A stretch of DNA of 22,296 nt from Paracoccaceae bacterium (GCA_003561595.1 PWWF01000386.1:1-22296), one strand, 5' to 3'; positions 1 to 7,857 are shown, numbered from the stretch's first letter. Notes: generated from the sequence alone by a model not told the origin. Program-made: numbers and translations.

Positions 1-1
1 C

Positions 2-1108
2 GGCCCCTCGCATTTCCTGCTGGAACTTTTCCACGGCCCGACGCTCGCGTTCAAGGATTTCGCGATGCAGCTGATCGGGCAGATGTTTCAGGCCGCGCTT
101 GCGCGGTCGGGGCAGCGGGTGGCGATTGTGGGGGCGACCTCGGGCGATACCGGGTCCGCAGCGATAGAGGCATTTCGCGGGCTTGATGCGGTCGATGTGT
201 TCATCCTCTATCCGCATGGCCGCGTGTCGGATGTGCAGCGCCGCCAGATGACGACGCCCTCTGAATCCAATGTTCATGCGCTGGCGATTGATGGCGATTT
301 CGATACCTGTCAGGCGCTGGTCAAGGACATGTTCAACGATTTCACCTTTCGCGATGCCGTGGGGCTGGCAGGCGTGAATTCGATCAACTGGGCGCGTGTG
401 CTGGCGCAGGTGGTTTATTACTTCTCGGCCGCCGTGGCGCTGGGGTCGCCGCACCGGCCCGTCAGCTTTACTGTGCCCACGGGCAATTTCGGCGACATCT
501 TCGCAGGCTATATCGCGCGCGCGATGGGCCTGCCGATCGAGAAGCTGGTGATTGCCACCAACCAGAACGACATCCTGCACCGCGCGCTCTCCACGGGCGG
601 CTATGCGACCGAGGGGGTCAAACCCTCGATCAGCCCGTCGATGGATATTCAGGTCAGCTCCAATTTCGAGCGCGCGTTGTTTGACGCATATGGCCGCGAC
701 GGTCAGGCCGTGGCCCGCGCGATGGCGGAACTGAAGGACTCAGGCGGGTTCAAGATCGGGCAGGGCGCGCTGGAGTTTCTGCGCGACAGCTTCACCTCTG
801 GCCGCGCGTCAGAGGAAGAGACACGCGCCACCATCGCCCGCGTGGCAAAGGACACGGGCGAAGTGCTGTGCCCGCATTCGGCAGTTGGTGTGCATGTGGC
901 CGAGGCGCATCTGTCCGCCACGCCCATGATCACGCTGGCCACGGCCCATCCGGCCAAGTTCCCCGACGCGGTCGAAGAGGCCACGGGCAGCCGCCCCGAC
1001 CTGCCCCCGCGCATGGCCGATCTGTTCGAGCGCCCCGAACGCGTGACGCGCCTGCCCAATGATCTGGCCGCCCTGCAAACCCTTATTCGCGATCGGATCA
1101 CGGCATGA
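2..1108 (+). CDS. thrC: Threonine synthase, 5'-truncated by the window edge
   Basis: Pyridoxal-phosphate enzyme converting O-phospho-L-homoserine to L-threonine, the last step of threonine synthesis, in the cytoplasm. The frame is open to the first base; the visible 368 residues begin GPSHFLLELFHGPTLAFKDF, the conserved ThrC block that carries the PLP-binding lysine (K18 of the visible part). Further family motifs are GATSGDTGSA just after it and PTGNFGD near visible residue 160. Threonine synthases of this long type are about 460 residues, so roughly 90-100 N-terminal residues, including the start, lie upstream. The ATG at 65 is internal, not the start. The stop overlaps the next gene's start as ATGA, suggesting translational coupling. 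Identification is firm; only the 5' end is unseen. Confidence 0.96.
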   Translation, partial: GPSHFLLELFHGPTLAFKDFAMQLIGQMFQAALARSGQRVAIVGATSGDTGSAAIEAFRGLDAVDVFILYPHGRVSDVQRRQMTTPSESNVHALAIDGDFDTCQALVKDMFNDFTFRDAVGLAGVNSINWARVLAQVVYYFSAAVALGSPHRPVSFTVPTGNFGDIFAGYIARAMGLPIEKLVIATNQNDILHRALSTGGYATEGVKPSISPSMDIQVSSNFERALFDAYGRDGQAVARAMAELKDSGGFKIGQGALEFLRDSFTSGRASEEETRATIARVAKDTGEVLCPHSAVGVHVAEAHLSATPMITLATAHPAKFPDAVEEATGSRPDLPPRMADLFERPERVTRLPNDLAALQTLIRDRITA

Positions 1109-2367
1109 GCGCACAGATCACCACGCTGCCCAATGGCTTTCGCATCGTGACCGAGGCGATGCCGGGGATCGAATCTGCGGCCATCGGCCTGTGGATCGAG
1201 GCTGGTGCGCGCCACGAGCAAGAGGCGCAGAACGGTGTCGCGCATTTTCTGGAACATATGGCCTTCAAGGGCACGGCGCGCCGCTCGGCCCTGCAGATCG
1301 CCGAAGAGATCGAGGATGTGGGCGGCTATATCAACGCCTATACCTCGCGCGAGATGACGGCCTATTTCGCGCGCATCCTGCGTGCCGATGTGCCGCTGGC
1401 GCTGGATGTGCTGGCCGATATCGTGCTGAACCCCGCCTTTGATGCCCGCGAGATCGAGGTCGAGCGCGGCGTGATCCTGCAGGAAATCGGGCAGGCGCTC
1501 GATACGCCCGATGACATCATCTTCGACTGGCTGCAGGAAACGGCCTATCCCGGCCAGCCCATCGGGCGCTCGATTCTGGGCCAATCCGCGCAGGTCGAGC
1601 GGTTCGGCGATGCCGATCTGCGCCGCTTCGTGGCCGAACATTACGGGCCGGGGCAGATGATCCTCTCGGCAGCGGGCGCGGTCGATCACGATACGCTGGT
1701 GCGGCTGGCAGAGCCGCTCTTTGCCCATCTCGCTCCGCGCCCGCGTCTGGTGGCAGAGCCCGCGCGTTTCGTCAGCGGCGAACGGCGCGAGACGCGCGCG
1801 CTCGAACAGGCGCATTTCGCCATGGCGATTGAGGCTCCGGATTACCGCGCCCCCGATTTCTACACCAGCCAGGTTTTTTCCGGCGCGCTGGGGGGCAGCA
1901 TGTCCTCGCGCCTGTTCCAGCGCCTGCGCGAGGAACTGGGTCTGTGCTACACGGTCTTTGCCCAGTCCGGCGCCTATTTCGACACGGGCATGATCACGCT
2001 CTATGCCGGGACAGGGGCCGATCAGGTCGGCGATCTGGCTTGCCTGACCATAGACGAGATCAAGCGCGCCGCCGAGGATATGCGCGAGGATGAAGTCGCC
2101 CGCGCCCGTGCCCAGATGAAGGCCGGGCTGTTGATGGGGCTGGAAAACCCCGCGCAACGCGCCGAGCGGCTGGCCAAGCTGCTGTCGATCTGGGGTCGTG
2201 TGCCTGACCTGTCCGAGGCCGTTGCGCGGATCGACGCCGTCGATATGGCCGGGGTGCGCAAACACGCCTGCGATCTGCTGCACCACAGCGGGCTGGCCCT
2301 GGCGCTTTACGGGCCCATCGACCGCGCGCCCTATCTCTCCACCCTGAGCGAAAGGCTGGCGGCCTGA
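1105..2367 (+). CDS. M16 family zinc protease (mitochondrial processing peptidase-like)
   Basis: A 420-residue M16 (pitrilysin/MPP) peptidase. The inverted zinc motif HFLEH lies at residues 47-51 (H47, E50, H51), and the third ligand is E127 in VILQEIGQ, 76 residues after H51, the spacing expected for the family. The second, inactive half contains the R/Y-type motif around LGLCYTVFAQSGAY. Single-chain bacterial members of this length dimerise or act as MPP-beta-like enzymes that degrade peptides; the substrate cannot be read from sequence. There is no evident signal peptide, so it is probably cytoplasmic. The ATG overlaps the thrC stop by 4 bases and the stop shares one base with the next ATG (TGATG), so the three genes are probably one transcript. 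Confidence 0.93.
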   Translation: MSAQITTLPNGFRIVTEAMPGIESAAIGLWIEAGARHEQEAQNGVAHFLEHMAFKGTARRSALQIAEEIEDVGGYINAYTSREMTAYFARILRADVPLALDVLADIVLNPAFDAREIEVERGVILQEIGQALDTPDDIIFDWLQETAYPGQPIGRSILGQSAQVERFGDADLRRFVAEHYGPGQMILSAAGAVDHDTLVRLAEPLFAHLAPRPRLVAEPARFVSGERRETRALEQAHFAMAIEAPDYRAPDFYTSQVFSGALGGSMSSRLFQRLREELGLCYTVFAQSGAYFDTGMITLYAGTGADQVGDLACLTIDEIKRAAEDMREDEVARARAQMKAGLLMGLENPAQRAERLAKLLSIWGRVPDLSEAVARIDAVDMAGVRKHACDLLHHSGLALALYGPIDRAPYLSTLSERLAA

Positions 2368-2954
2368 TGCTGGGGCTGAGGCCCAAGCTGCAGATCGAGA
2401 CCGCGCGCCTGATCCTGCGCTTGCCGCAGCATGCGGATTTCCGCGCCTGGGCCGATCTGCGGCGCAGCTCGGCCAGCTTCCTCACCCCGTGGGAGCCCAC
2501 ATGGGCTTCGGACCATCTGACACGCCGGGCCTTCACCAACCGCGTCACATGGGCCGCGCGCTGCCACAAGGCCGATACCGCGCTGCCGCTCTTCCTGATC
2601 CGGCGCGATGACATGGCGCTCGTGGGCGCGATCACGCTGGACAATATCCGCCGCGGCCCGGCGCAGGCCGGGACACTGGGCTATTGGGTCGGCGCACCCT
2701 TTGCCCGGCAGGGCTATATGCGCGAGGCGATCGGCGCGCTGGTGCATCACGCGTTTTCCGTGCTCGATCTTTCGCGGATCGAGGCGGCCTGCCTGCCCGA
2801 AAACGCCGCCTCGCGCGGGCTGCTGGAACGCGCCGGGTTCAAATACGAGGGCGTCGCGCAAAGCTATCTGCAGATCAACGGACGCTGGCGCAATCATGTG
2901 CTTTATGCAAGCCTGCGCCACGACCGGCGCGGGCGCACCGATGCCGGGGCCTGA
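2367..2954 (+). CDS. GNAT N-acetyltransferase, RimJ/RimL type
   Basis: A 195-residue acetyl-CoA-dependent N-acetyltransferase. It opens with the RimJ/RimL-like strand LQIETARLILRLP (residues 8-20). It has the acetyl-CoA loop ARQGYMRE at about 113-120, preceded by LGYWVGAPF, and the late motif AASRGLLERAGFKYEG typical of the fold. RimJ and RimL acetylate N-terminal residues of ribosomal proteins, but many relatives act on other proteins or small molecules, so the substrate is open. The start overlaps the protease stop by one base, which argues for coupled translation. It is followed by a hairpin-rich repeat that probably ends the thrC-protease-acetyltransferase transcript. Confidence 0.9.
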   Translation: MLGLRPKLQIETARLILRLPQHADFRAWADLRRSSASFLTPWEPTWASDHLTRRAFTNRVTWAARCHKADTALPLFLIRRDDMALVGAITLDNIRRGPAQAGTLGYWVGAPFARQGYMREAIGALVHHAFSVLDLSRIEAACLPENAASRGLLERAGFKYEGVAQSYLQINGRWRNHVLYASLRHDRRGRTDAGA

Positions 2955-2986
2955 CAGGCGCCAGTCCGAGCTTCTCCGCCCTGCAA

Positions 2987-3093
2987 TTTCATCTTTGCCC
3001 AAATATCCACGGGGATTTTCAAGGGGGGCGTGCCCCCCTTGAAGCAGGGGGCACTGGCCCGCAGGGCCAGCCTGGGGGGCGGCAGCCCCCCGG
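2987..3093. repeat. Dispersed intergenic element, copy A, with three hairpins
   Basis: The core TTTCATCTTTG/CCCAAATATCC runs from 2987 and ends in CGGGG at 3014. It matches the complement of 17601-17626 at 24 of 26 positions. Three GC-rich hairpins follow: 3018-3043 (12-bp stem TTCAAGGGGGGC, 2-base loop), 3054-3070 (CTGGCCC, loop GCA, GGGCCAG) and 3074-3091 (GGGGGGC, loop GGCA, GCCCCCC). It fills the convergent junction between the acetyltransferase and sua5. It probably acts as a bidirectional terminator or mRNA 3'-end stabiliser. From memory, similar cores are common in Rhodobacterales intergenic DNA, but I could not check this. Confidence 0.75.
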
Positions 3094-3106
3094 TTCCCTT
3101 CACGGA

Positions 3107-4063
3107 TCAGCGCGGCGCGGCGGCACGGCGCAAACGGTCATTGATGGCGACACCCAGCCCCCGCTCGGGCACAGGCGCCACGGCAATCGCACGCCCCATC
3201 GCATCGGCCTCATGCAGCACGGCAAACAGCCGCGCGGCGGCCTCATTCAGATCGCCTGTGGCTGAAAGCGTCAGCTCCGCCCCCGCGCAATCCGGGCCAA
3301 AGCCGATCCAGACCTCATCTGCCGCCGGGGCCTGTGCATTCAGCCGCAGCGGCGCGCGCGGCGCGTAATGCGAGGGCAATTGCCCCGGTGCCGTGACCTG
3401 CCCGCCCCCGCCAGCCATCGGGGCCGCGCCCAGCACCTCTGTCAGTGCCTCCGCGCTCACGCCGCCCGCGCGCAGCAGGACCGGCGCGCCATCTTTGACT
3501 CCCAGAATCGTCGATTCCAGCCCCACCGGACAGGCCCCGCCATCCAGCACCGCCGCAATCCGCCCCGACAATCCGGCCAGCACATGCGCGGCCGAGGTCG
3601 GGCTGATCCGGCCGGACGGGTTGGCCGAGGGGGCCGCGACCGGGCCGCCAAAGGCATCGAGAACCGCGCGCGCCAGCCCATGGGCGGGCACGCGCAGCGC
3701 CACCGTCGGCAGCCCGGCGGTGACGGCAGGGGCCAGCGCGTGCCCCGCGCGCAAGGGGGCCACAAGCGTCAGCGGCCCGGGCCAGAAGGCGCGCGCCACC
3801 CTGAGTGCCGGGGGTGGCAGATCGGCCAGACGCTCTGCCGCCGCCAGATCCGCGACATGCACAATCAGCGGGTTCAGCGCCGGGCGGCCCTTGGCCGCAT
3901 AGATCGCGGCGACGGCCTGCGGATTGCGCGCATCACCTGCCAGCCCATAGACGGTTTCGGTCGGCAGCGCGACCAGTTCGCCTGCTTGCAACACTGCAGC
4001 CGCGCGCGCGATCCCTGCGGCATCCGGGGGCAGTATTTCGGTCCTGTGCTCAGGCTCTGACAT
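3107..4063 (-). CDS. sua5: L-threonylcarbamoyladenylate synthase (Sua5/YrdC family)
   Basis: Makes threonylcarbamoyl-AMP from threonine, bicarbonate and ATP for the t6A modification at position 37 of ANN-decoding tRNAs. The 318-residue product is the long Sua5 form. It has an N-terminal YrdC domain (LVALPTETVYGLAGDA, KGRPALNPLIVHV, later SGRISPTSAAHVL and GLESTILG). A linker, APGQLPSHYAPRAPL, then leads to a C-terminal Sua5 domain of about 100 residues. I chose the ATG at 4063 because the family N-terminus aligns soon after it. A TTG at 4102 would add 13 residues, and neither start has a strong ribosome binding site. It runs divergently from the acyl-CoA dehydrogenase gene, with about 120 bases between them, and convergently with the acetyltransferase. 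Confidence 0.94.
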   Translation of the reverse strand: MSEPEHRTEILPPDAAGIARAAAVLQAGELVALPTETVYGLAGDARNPQAVAAIYAAKGRPALNPLIVHVADLAAAERLADLPPPALRVARAFWPGPLTLVAPLRAGHALAPAVTAGLPTVALRVPAHGLARAVLDAFGGPVAAPSANPSGRISPTSAAHVLAGLSGRIAAVLDGGACPVGLESTILGVKDGAPVLLRAGGVSAEALTEVLGAAPMAGGGGQVTAPGQLPSHYAPRAPLRLNAQAPAADEVWIGFGPDCAGAELTLSATGDLNEAAARLFAVLHEADAMGRAIAVAPVPERGLGVAINDRLRRAAAPR

Positions 4064-4170
4064 GGGCGTGACGTGGCGTTCCGGTTCAGAAATCGTGCCC
4101 AAGCCGGTATGACAGGGACTGCAGTGCCATAGGCGCTGTGCTTGCCCTTGCCAAGCCCTGCCAGCCCCTG

Positions 4171-4179
4171 AGAGGAGGG
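4171..4179 (+). promoter_or_regulatory. Ribosome binding site that fixes the acyl-CoA dehydrogenase start
   Basis: AGAGGAGGG ends three bases before the ATG at 4183. It is the best Shine-Dalgarno match in the region and favours this ATG over an in-frame GTG at 4138, which lacks one. Confidence 0.75.
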
Positions 4180-4182
4180 ATC

Positions 4183-5889
4183 ATGCCCTATCGCGCGCCC
4201 CTGTCGGATTTCAGCTTTCTGCTCGACCATGTCGTGGATTATGGCCAGCTTTCGCGGACCGAACGGTTCAGTGACGCCACATCCGACACCACGCAGGCCA
4301 TCCTGTCCGAGGCCGCGCGCCTGTGCGAGGACGTGCTGGCGCCGCTGCAGCGCGCAGGCGATCTGCACCCCGCGAAACTGGAAAACGGAACCGTGCGTTG
4401 CCCGCCCGGCTTTGCCGAGGCGCATCGCGCCATCGCCGAGGGCGGCTGGATCGGCATTGCCGCTGACCCCGCCCATGGCGGGATGGGCCTGCCGCAGACG
4501 CTGGCCAATGCAGTAAACGAGATGATGTCCTCGGCCTGTCTGGCGCTGCAACTCAATCCGCTACTCAGCCTGGGCCAGGTCGAGGCGCTGGAGCATCACG
4601 CCAGTGAAGAGATCAAGGCGCTCTATCTGCCCAAGCTCATCTCGGGCGAATGGACCGGCACCATGAACCTGACCGAACCGCAGGCGGGATCGGATGTGGG
4701 CGCGCTGCGCAGCAAGGCCGAACCGCAGGGTGATGGCAGCTACGCCATCACCGGGCAGAAGATCTATATCTCGTGGGGCGATCATGATTTCGGCGGCAAT
4801 GTCTGCCATCTGGTGCTGGCCCGTCTGCCCGACGGTGCGCCGGGCACCAAGGGGATCAGCCTGTTCATGGTGCCAAAGTTCCTGCCCGATGCCGATGGCA
4901 ACCCCGGCACCCGCAACAGCCTGCGCGTCGTCTCGCTTGAACACAAGATGGGGCTGCATGGCTCGCCCACGGCAGTGATGGAATATGACGGCGCCACCGG
5001 CTGGCTGGTGGGCGCGCCGCACAAGGGCATGGCCGCGATGTTCACCATGATGAACAATGCCCGCGTCGGTGTCGGCATTCAGGGGATCGGCGTGGCCGAG
5101 GGGGCCTATCAGCACGCGCTGGCCCATGCGCAGGACCGCAAGCAGGGCCGCACCCCGGTATCGGGCACCGGCGCGATCCTTGAACATGCCGATGTGCGGC
5201 GCATGCTGGCGGTCATGAAGGCCGAGATCTTTGCCATCCGCGCCATCGCGCTGGCCAATTCCGTCGCTATCGACATGGCCGCCGCCACCGGTGAAGAGGA
5301 CTGGGCCGCCCGCGCCGCGCTGCTGACGCCGATCACCAAGGCGCATGGCACCGATATCGGCTGCGAGGTTGCCGATACCGGCATCCAGATTCATGGCGGC
5401 ATGGGCTTTGTCGAGGAAACCGGCGCCGCGCAATATCTGCGCGATGTCCGCGTGACCACGATCTATGAGGGCACCAATGGCATTCAGGCGATGGATCTGG
5501 TCGCGCGCAAAATGATGGATGGCGGCGAGGCCGCCTTTCGTCTGCTGCAAGAGGTCGAGGACACGGCAGAGGCCGCGCGCGGCCCGTTGCCCGACATGGC
5601 CGAGGATGTCTGGCAGGCCGCCGAATCGCTGCGCGAGGTTACCGAATGGCTGGTGGCGCAGGAGCTTAATGACCGCTTCGCCGGGGCCACTGCCTATCTG
5701 CGCGCCTTCGCGCGGGTGCTGGGCGCGCAGTATCACCTCAAGGCTGCCCTGTCCGGCGACCGGGGGCGGACAGCCCTTGCACATGTCTTCATGACCCGTA
5801 TCCTGCCCGAGAATGCAGGTCTGCTGGCGCAGGTCAGGGCCGGGGCAGAAGGGCTTTATGCCGTGACGGATGATGATCTGGCAGCATGA
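4183..5889 (+). CDS. Acyl-CoA dehydrogenase, DmdC-like
   Basis: FAD-dependent acyl-CoA dehydrogenase of 568 residues, longer than the usual 380-residue enzymes. The extra length is an N-terminal extension (MPYRAPLSDFSFLL...) and an extra C-terminal domain, as in the DmdC (3-methylmercaptopropionyl-CoA dehydrogenase) group. The FAD-contact motif MNLTEPQAGSDVG is at residues 161-173, IHGGMGFVEE at 403-412, and the probable catalytic base E429 sits in YEGTNGIQAMDL. Electrons would go to ETF and then to an ETF-quinone oxidoreductase such as the one at 19264. DmdC paralogues are numerous in marine alphaproteobacteria and many use ordinary fatty acyl-CoAs, so a DMSP role is not established. Its stop overlaps the next start (ATGA), indicating an operon with the hydrolase. 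Confidence 0.92.
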   Translation: MPYRAPLSDFSFLLDHVVDYGQLSRTERFSDATSDTTQAILSEAARLCEDVLAPLQRAGDLHPAKLENGTVRCPPGFAEAHRAIAEGGWIGIAADPAHGGMGLPQTLANAVNEMMSSACLALQLNPLLSLGQVEALEHHASEEIKALYLPKLISGEWTGTMNLTEPQAGSDVGALRSKAEPQGDGSYAITGQKIYISWGDHDFGGNVCHLVLARLPDGAPGTKGISLFMVPKFLPDADGNPGTRNSLRVVSLEHKMGLHGSPTAVMEYDGATGWLVGAPHKGMAAMFTMMNNARVGVGIQGIGVAEGAYQHALAHAQDRKQGRTPVSGTGAILEHADVRRMLAVMKAEIFAIRAIALANSVAIDMAAATGEEDWAARAALLTPITKAHGTDIGCEVADTGIQIHGGMGFVEETGAAQYLRDVRVTTIYEGTNGIQAMDLVARKMMDGGEAAFRLLQEVEDTAEAARGPLPDMAEDVWQAAESLREVTEWLVAQELNDRFAGATAYLRAFARVLGAQYHLKAALSGDRGRTALAHVFMTRILPENAGLLAQVRAGAEGLYAVTDDDLAA

Positions 5890-6932
5890 TGGACGGAAAC
5901 GACAGCCGCGCGGGCCTGCGCTACCCGTTCGAGGGGCCCCCGCCCGAGGGCGAGGTGATCCGGATCGCAGACGGGGTGTTCTGGGCGCGGCTGCCGCTGC
6001 CGATGGTGCTGGATCATGTGAATGTCTATGTGCTGGATGATGGCGATGGCTGGACGGTCTTTGACACCGGGATGAACACCCAGCGCAGTCGTGCGATCTG
6101 GGAAAGCCTGCTGGCCGGGCCACTCAAGGGCAAGCCGGTCACGCGGGTCATCGCCAGCCACCATCACCCCGATCATATTGGCCTCGCAGGCTGGTTTCAG
6201 GCGCAAGGGGCCGCGCTGTTGAGCACGCGGACCGCCTGGCTGTTCGCCCGGATGCTGACACTCGATGCGCAGGACACACCCCCGCCCGAGATGCTGCGCT
6301 TCTGGAGCCGCGCGGGCATGGATGCGGCAATCCTCGATCAGCGCCGCTCCGAGCGCCCGTTCAATTTCTGCGATACGGTTGCGCCTCTGCCGCTGGGCTT
6401 TCACGACCTGCGCGAGGGGGCAGTGATCCGCGCGGGCGGGCGCGACTGGGATGTGCGGCTGGGGCAGGGCCATGCGCCCGACCAGATCACACTCTGGAGC
6501 CGCGATTGCGACCTTGTCCTCGGGGCGGATCAGCTATTGCCCTCGATCTCGCCCGTTCTGGGCGTCTATGCGACCGAACCCGATGCCGACCCCGTGGGCG
6601 AGTGGATGGCAAGCTGCACCCGGCTGAAGGAATTCGCGCGCCCGGAACATCTGGTGCTGCCTGGTCACAAACTGCCCTTTACCGGGCTGCCCCTGCGGCT
6701 GGATCAGTTGATCGAGAACCATCTGGGCGCCCTGCGGCGGCTGGAGGCGCTGTTGCACGAACCGCATGTCACCAGCGCCTGTTTCGGCCCGCTCTTCAAG
6801 CGCAAGGTCACCGACGCGACCTATGGTCTGGCGCTGGCAGAGACAGTGGCCCATCTGAATCATCTGTACGCGCAGGGGCGGGTGCGCCGCTGGCTGAATG
6901 ACGATGGCGCATGGATGTGGCAGGCGGGCTGA
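5886..6932 (+). CDS. Metallo-beta-lactamase-fold hydrolase
   Basis: A 348-residue MBL-fold metalloenzyme. The metal-binding set is nearly complete: H92-x-H94-x-D96-H97 (in SHHHPDH), H196 (GQGHAPDQ), D215 (LVLGADQ) and H261 (LPGHKLPF). A C-terminal helical region of about 80 residues follows, ending near DDGAWMWQAG, as in LACTB2-like or thioesterase-like members. The gene overlaps the acyl-CoA dehydrogenase by four bases, so a hydrolase acting on acyl-CoA or a related ester is a reasonable inference; the reaction itself is not shown by the sequence. A second ATG at 5889 is an alternative start. No signal peptide is visible. Confidence 0.9.
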   Translation: MMDGNDSRAGLRYPFEGPPPEGEVIRIADGVFWARLPLPMVLDHVNVYVLDDGDGWTVFDTGMNTQRSRAIWESLLAGPLKGKPVTRVIASHHHPDHIGLAGWFQAQGAALLSTRTAWLFARMLTLDAQDTPPPEMLRFWSRAGMDAAILDQRRSERPFNFCDTVAPLPLGFHDLREGAVIRAGGRDWDVRLGQGHAPDQITLWSRDCDLVLGADQLLPSISPVLGVYATEPDADPVGEWMASCTRLKEFARPEHLVLPGHKLPFTGLPLRLDQLIENHLGALRRLEALLHEPHVTSACFGPLFKRKVTDATYGLALAETVAHLNHLYAQGRVRRWLNDDGAWMWQAG

Positions 6933-6935
6933 GGG

Positions 6936-7199
6936 TTACGCGCCTCGCCCGTCGATCCGGGCATGCAGTTTGCGGATGATGCGGCTGGCCGTGGTCTGAC
7001 ACAGGCCCGGCACCACGGCATGGACCAGCGCGGCCAGCGCCGCGACACCCAGCCAGAACCCGAACCCCAGCGCAAAGCGCATATGTTCAAGATAGCTTTC
7101 ATTCACCGAAGCCGGATGGTCAGTGAAGAGCGCGGCAAAAGGTTGCGTTCTGCCGCGTGTCTGATGTTGGCCGGTCTGCTGCATCTCGCCCTCTTTCAT
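6936..7199 (-). CDS. Small DUF6356-like membrane protein
   Basis: An 87-residue protein with the block FTDHPASVNESYLEHMRFA (residues 25-43), then one hydrophobic span (about 43-65) and a C-terminal amphipathic tail SRIIRKLHARI. The HPASVxExYxEH pattern matches what I know as DUF6356, a family of unknown function. It is probably a single-pass inner-membrane protein. The ATG at 7184 (residue 6) may be the true start, since AGAGGG lies just ahead of it, inside the first codons of the longer version. The gene is convergent with the hydrolase, with only a few bases between, and divergent from the Lrp-type regulator, which may control it. Confidence 0.8.
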   Translation of the reverse strand: MKEGEMQQTGQHQTRGRTQPFAALFTDHPASVNESYLEHMRFALGFGFWLGVAALAALVHAVVPGLCQTTASRIIRKLHARIDGRGA

Positions 7200-7304
7200 T
7201 GCACAAGTTCACGGGAAGTTAGTTCATATTCTGGATGCATGCGTCCCAAAGTTTATTTATATTTTCCATGAACTGAGATTTTATCCCAGAGTGAAGGCAA
7301 AACA
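7200..7304. promoter_or_regulatory. AT-rich divergent control region with repeated AGTTCA boxes
   Basis: This stretch is clearly richer in A and T than its surroundings (for example 7251-7265). AGTTCA occurs at 7206-7211 and 7221-7226, and its complement TGAACT at 7269-7274. The 7-base arms AGTTCAT (7221-7227) and ATGAACT (7268-7274) form an inverted pair. A near-palindrome GGATGCATGCGTCC is at 7233-7246. Lrp/AsnC regulators commonly bind AT-rich, repeated sites next to their own gene, so autoregulation and control of the divergent DUF6356 gene is inferred. TATATT at 7258-7263 could be a -10 element for the plus strand. Confidence 0.5.
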
Positions 7305-7754
7305 GTGGATGAATTTGACCTGAAGATCCTGCGCCTGCTGCAACGCGATTCCACCTTGTCGGTCGATGCTCTGGCCGAAGAGGTCGGGCTGTCGCGCAAT
7401 GCCTGCTGGCGGCGGATCAAATTGCTGGAAGGGTCGGGTGTCATTCTCGGCCGCCGCGCCCTGCTGGACGCAGAGGCGCTGGGCTGCAGCCTGATGGCGA
7501 TTGTGCTGATCCGCACGACAGGGCACGATGCCGGGTGGCGCGAGGCCTTTCAGCGCGCGGTGGCAACCATGCCCGAAGTGGTCGGCGCCTACCGCATGAC
7601 GGGCGATCTGGATTACATGCTGCGCGTCCGGGTGGCGGATATGGTCGCCTATGACCGGTTCTACAAGGCGCTGACATCGCGCGTACAGATCGCCGATATC
7701 TCGGCCAGTTTCGTCATGGAATTCCTGAAGGACACGACCGAACTGCCGCTTTAG
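7305..7754 (+). CDS. Lrp/AsnC family transcriptional regulator
   Basis: A 149-residue regulator with a winged helix-turn-helix at the N-terminus (MDEFDLKILRLLQRDSTLSV, then VGLSRNACWRRIKLLEGSGVI at about 28-48). A C-terminal RAM/AsnC ligand-binding domain follows, with VVGAYRMTGDLDYMLRVRV at about 90-108. These proteins assemble as dimers to octamers and sense amino acids or related metabolites; the effector is not evident here. The start is a GTG at 7305: an in-frame stop lies at 7269 and no ATG intervenes, so the choice is well constrained. The weak GAAGG at 7293 may be its ribosome binding site. It faces the DUF6356 gene across an AT-rich region with repeated boxes. Confidence 0.93.
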   Translation: MDEFDLKILRLLQRDSTLSVDALAEEVGLSRNACWRRIKLLEGSGVILGRRALLDAEALGCSLMAIVLIRTTGHDAGWREAFQRAVATMPEVVGAYRMTGDLDYMLRVRVADMVAYDRFYKALTSRVQIADISASFVMEFLKDTTELPL

Positions 7755-7857
7755 GGCAGGGGCCGCGTTTGCCCGAACGCTCCGCGATGTCGCAGCGTCC
7801 CGGAAGGGGGTGACAGCGCCGCATTCATCCGCTATCCGAAACCGGAACCTCAGTGTC

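Noticed and set aside
703-2286. A 527-codon minus-strand frame opposite thrC and the M16 protease.
   Set aside because: Shadow frame: no recognisable motif, biased composition, and the plus-strand genes are unambiguous.
3018-3091. The stacked hairpins as an insertion-sequence end or integron attC-like site.
   Set aside because: There is no transposase or integrase, no target duplication and no cassette. The second copy shows a 3'-end element instead.
4138-4182. An N-terminal extension of the acyl-CoA dehydrogenase from GTG at 4138.
   Set aside because: The ATG at 4183 has a strong ribosome binding site and fits the family N-terminus; the extension has neither.
4183-5889. Assignment as dmdC proper, with a DMSP demethylation pathway.
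   Set aside because: Many paralogues of this length exist, and no dmdA, dmdB or dmdD gene is in the window.
4561-6123. A 520-codon minus-strand frame opposite the acyl-CoA dehydrogenase.
   Set aside because: Antisense to a conserved enzyme with intact catalytic motifs; the translation shows no family signature.
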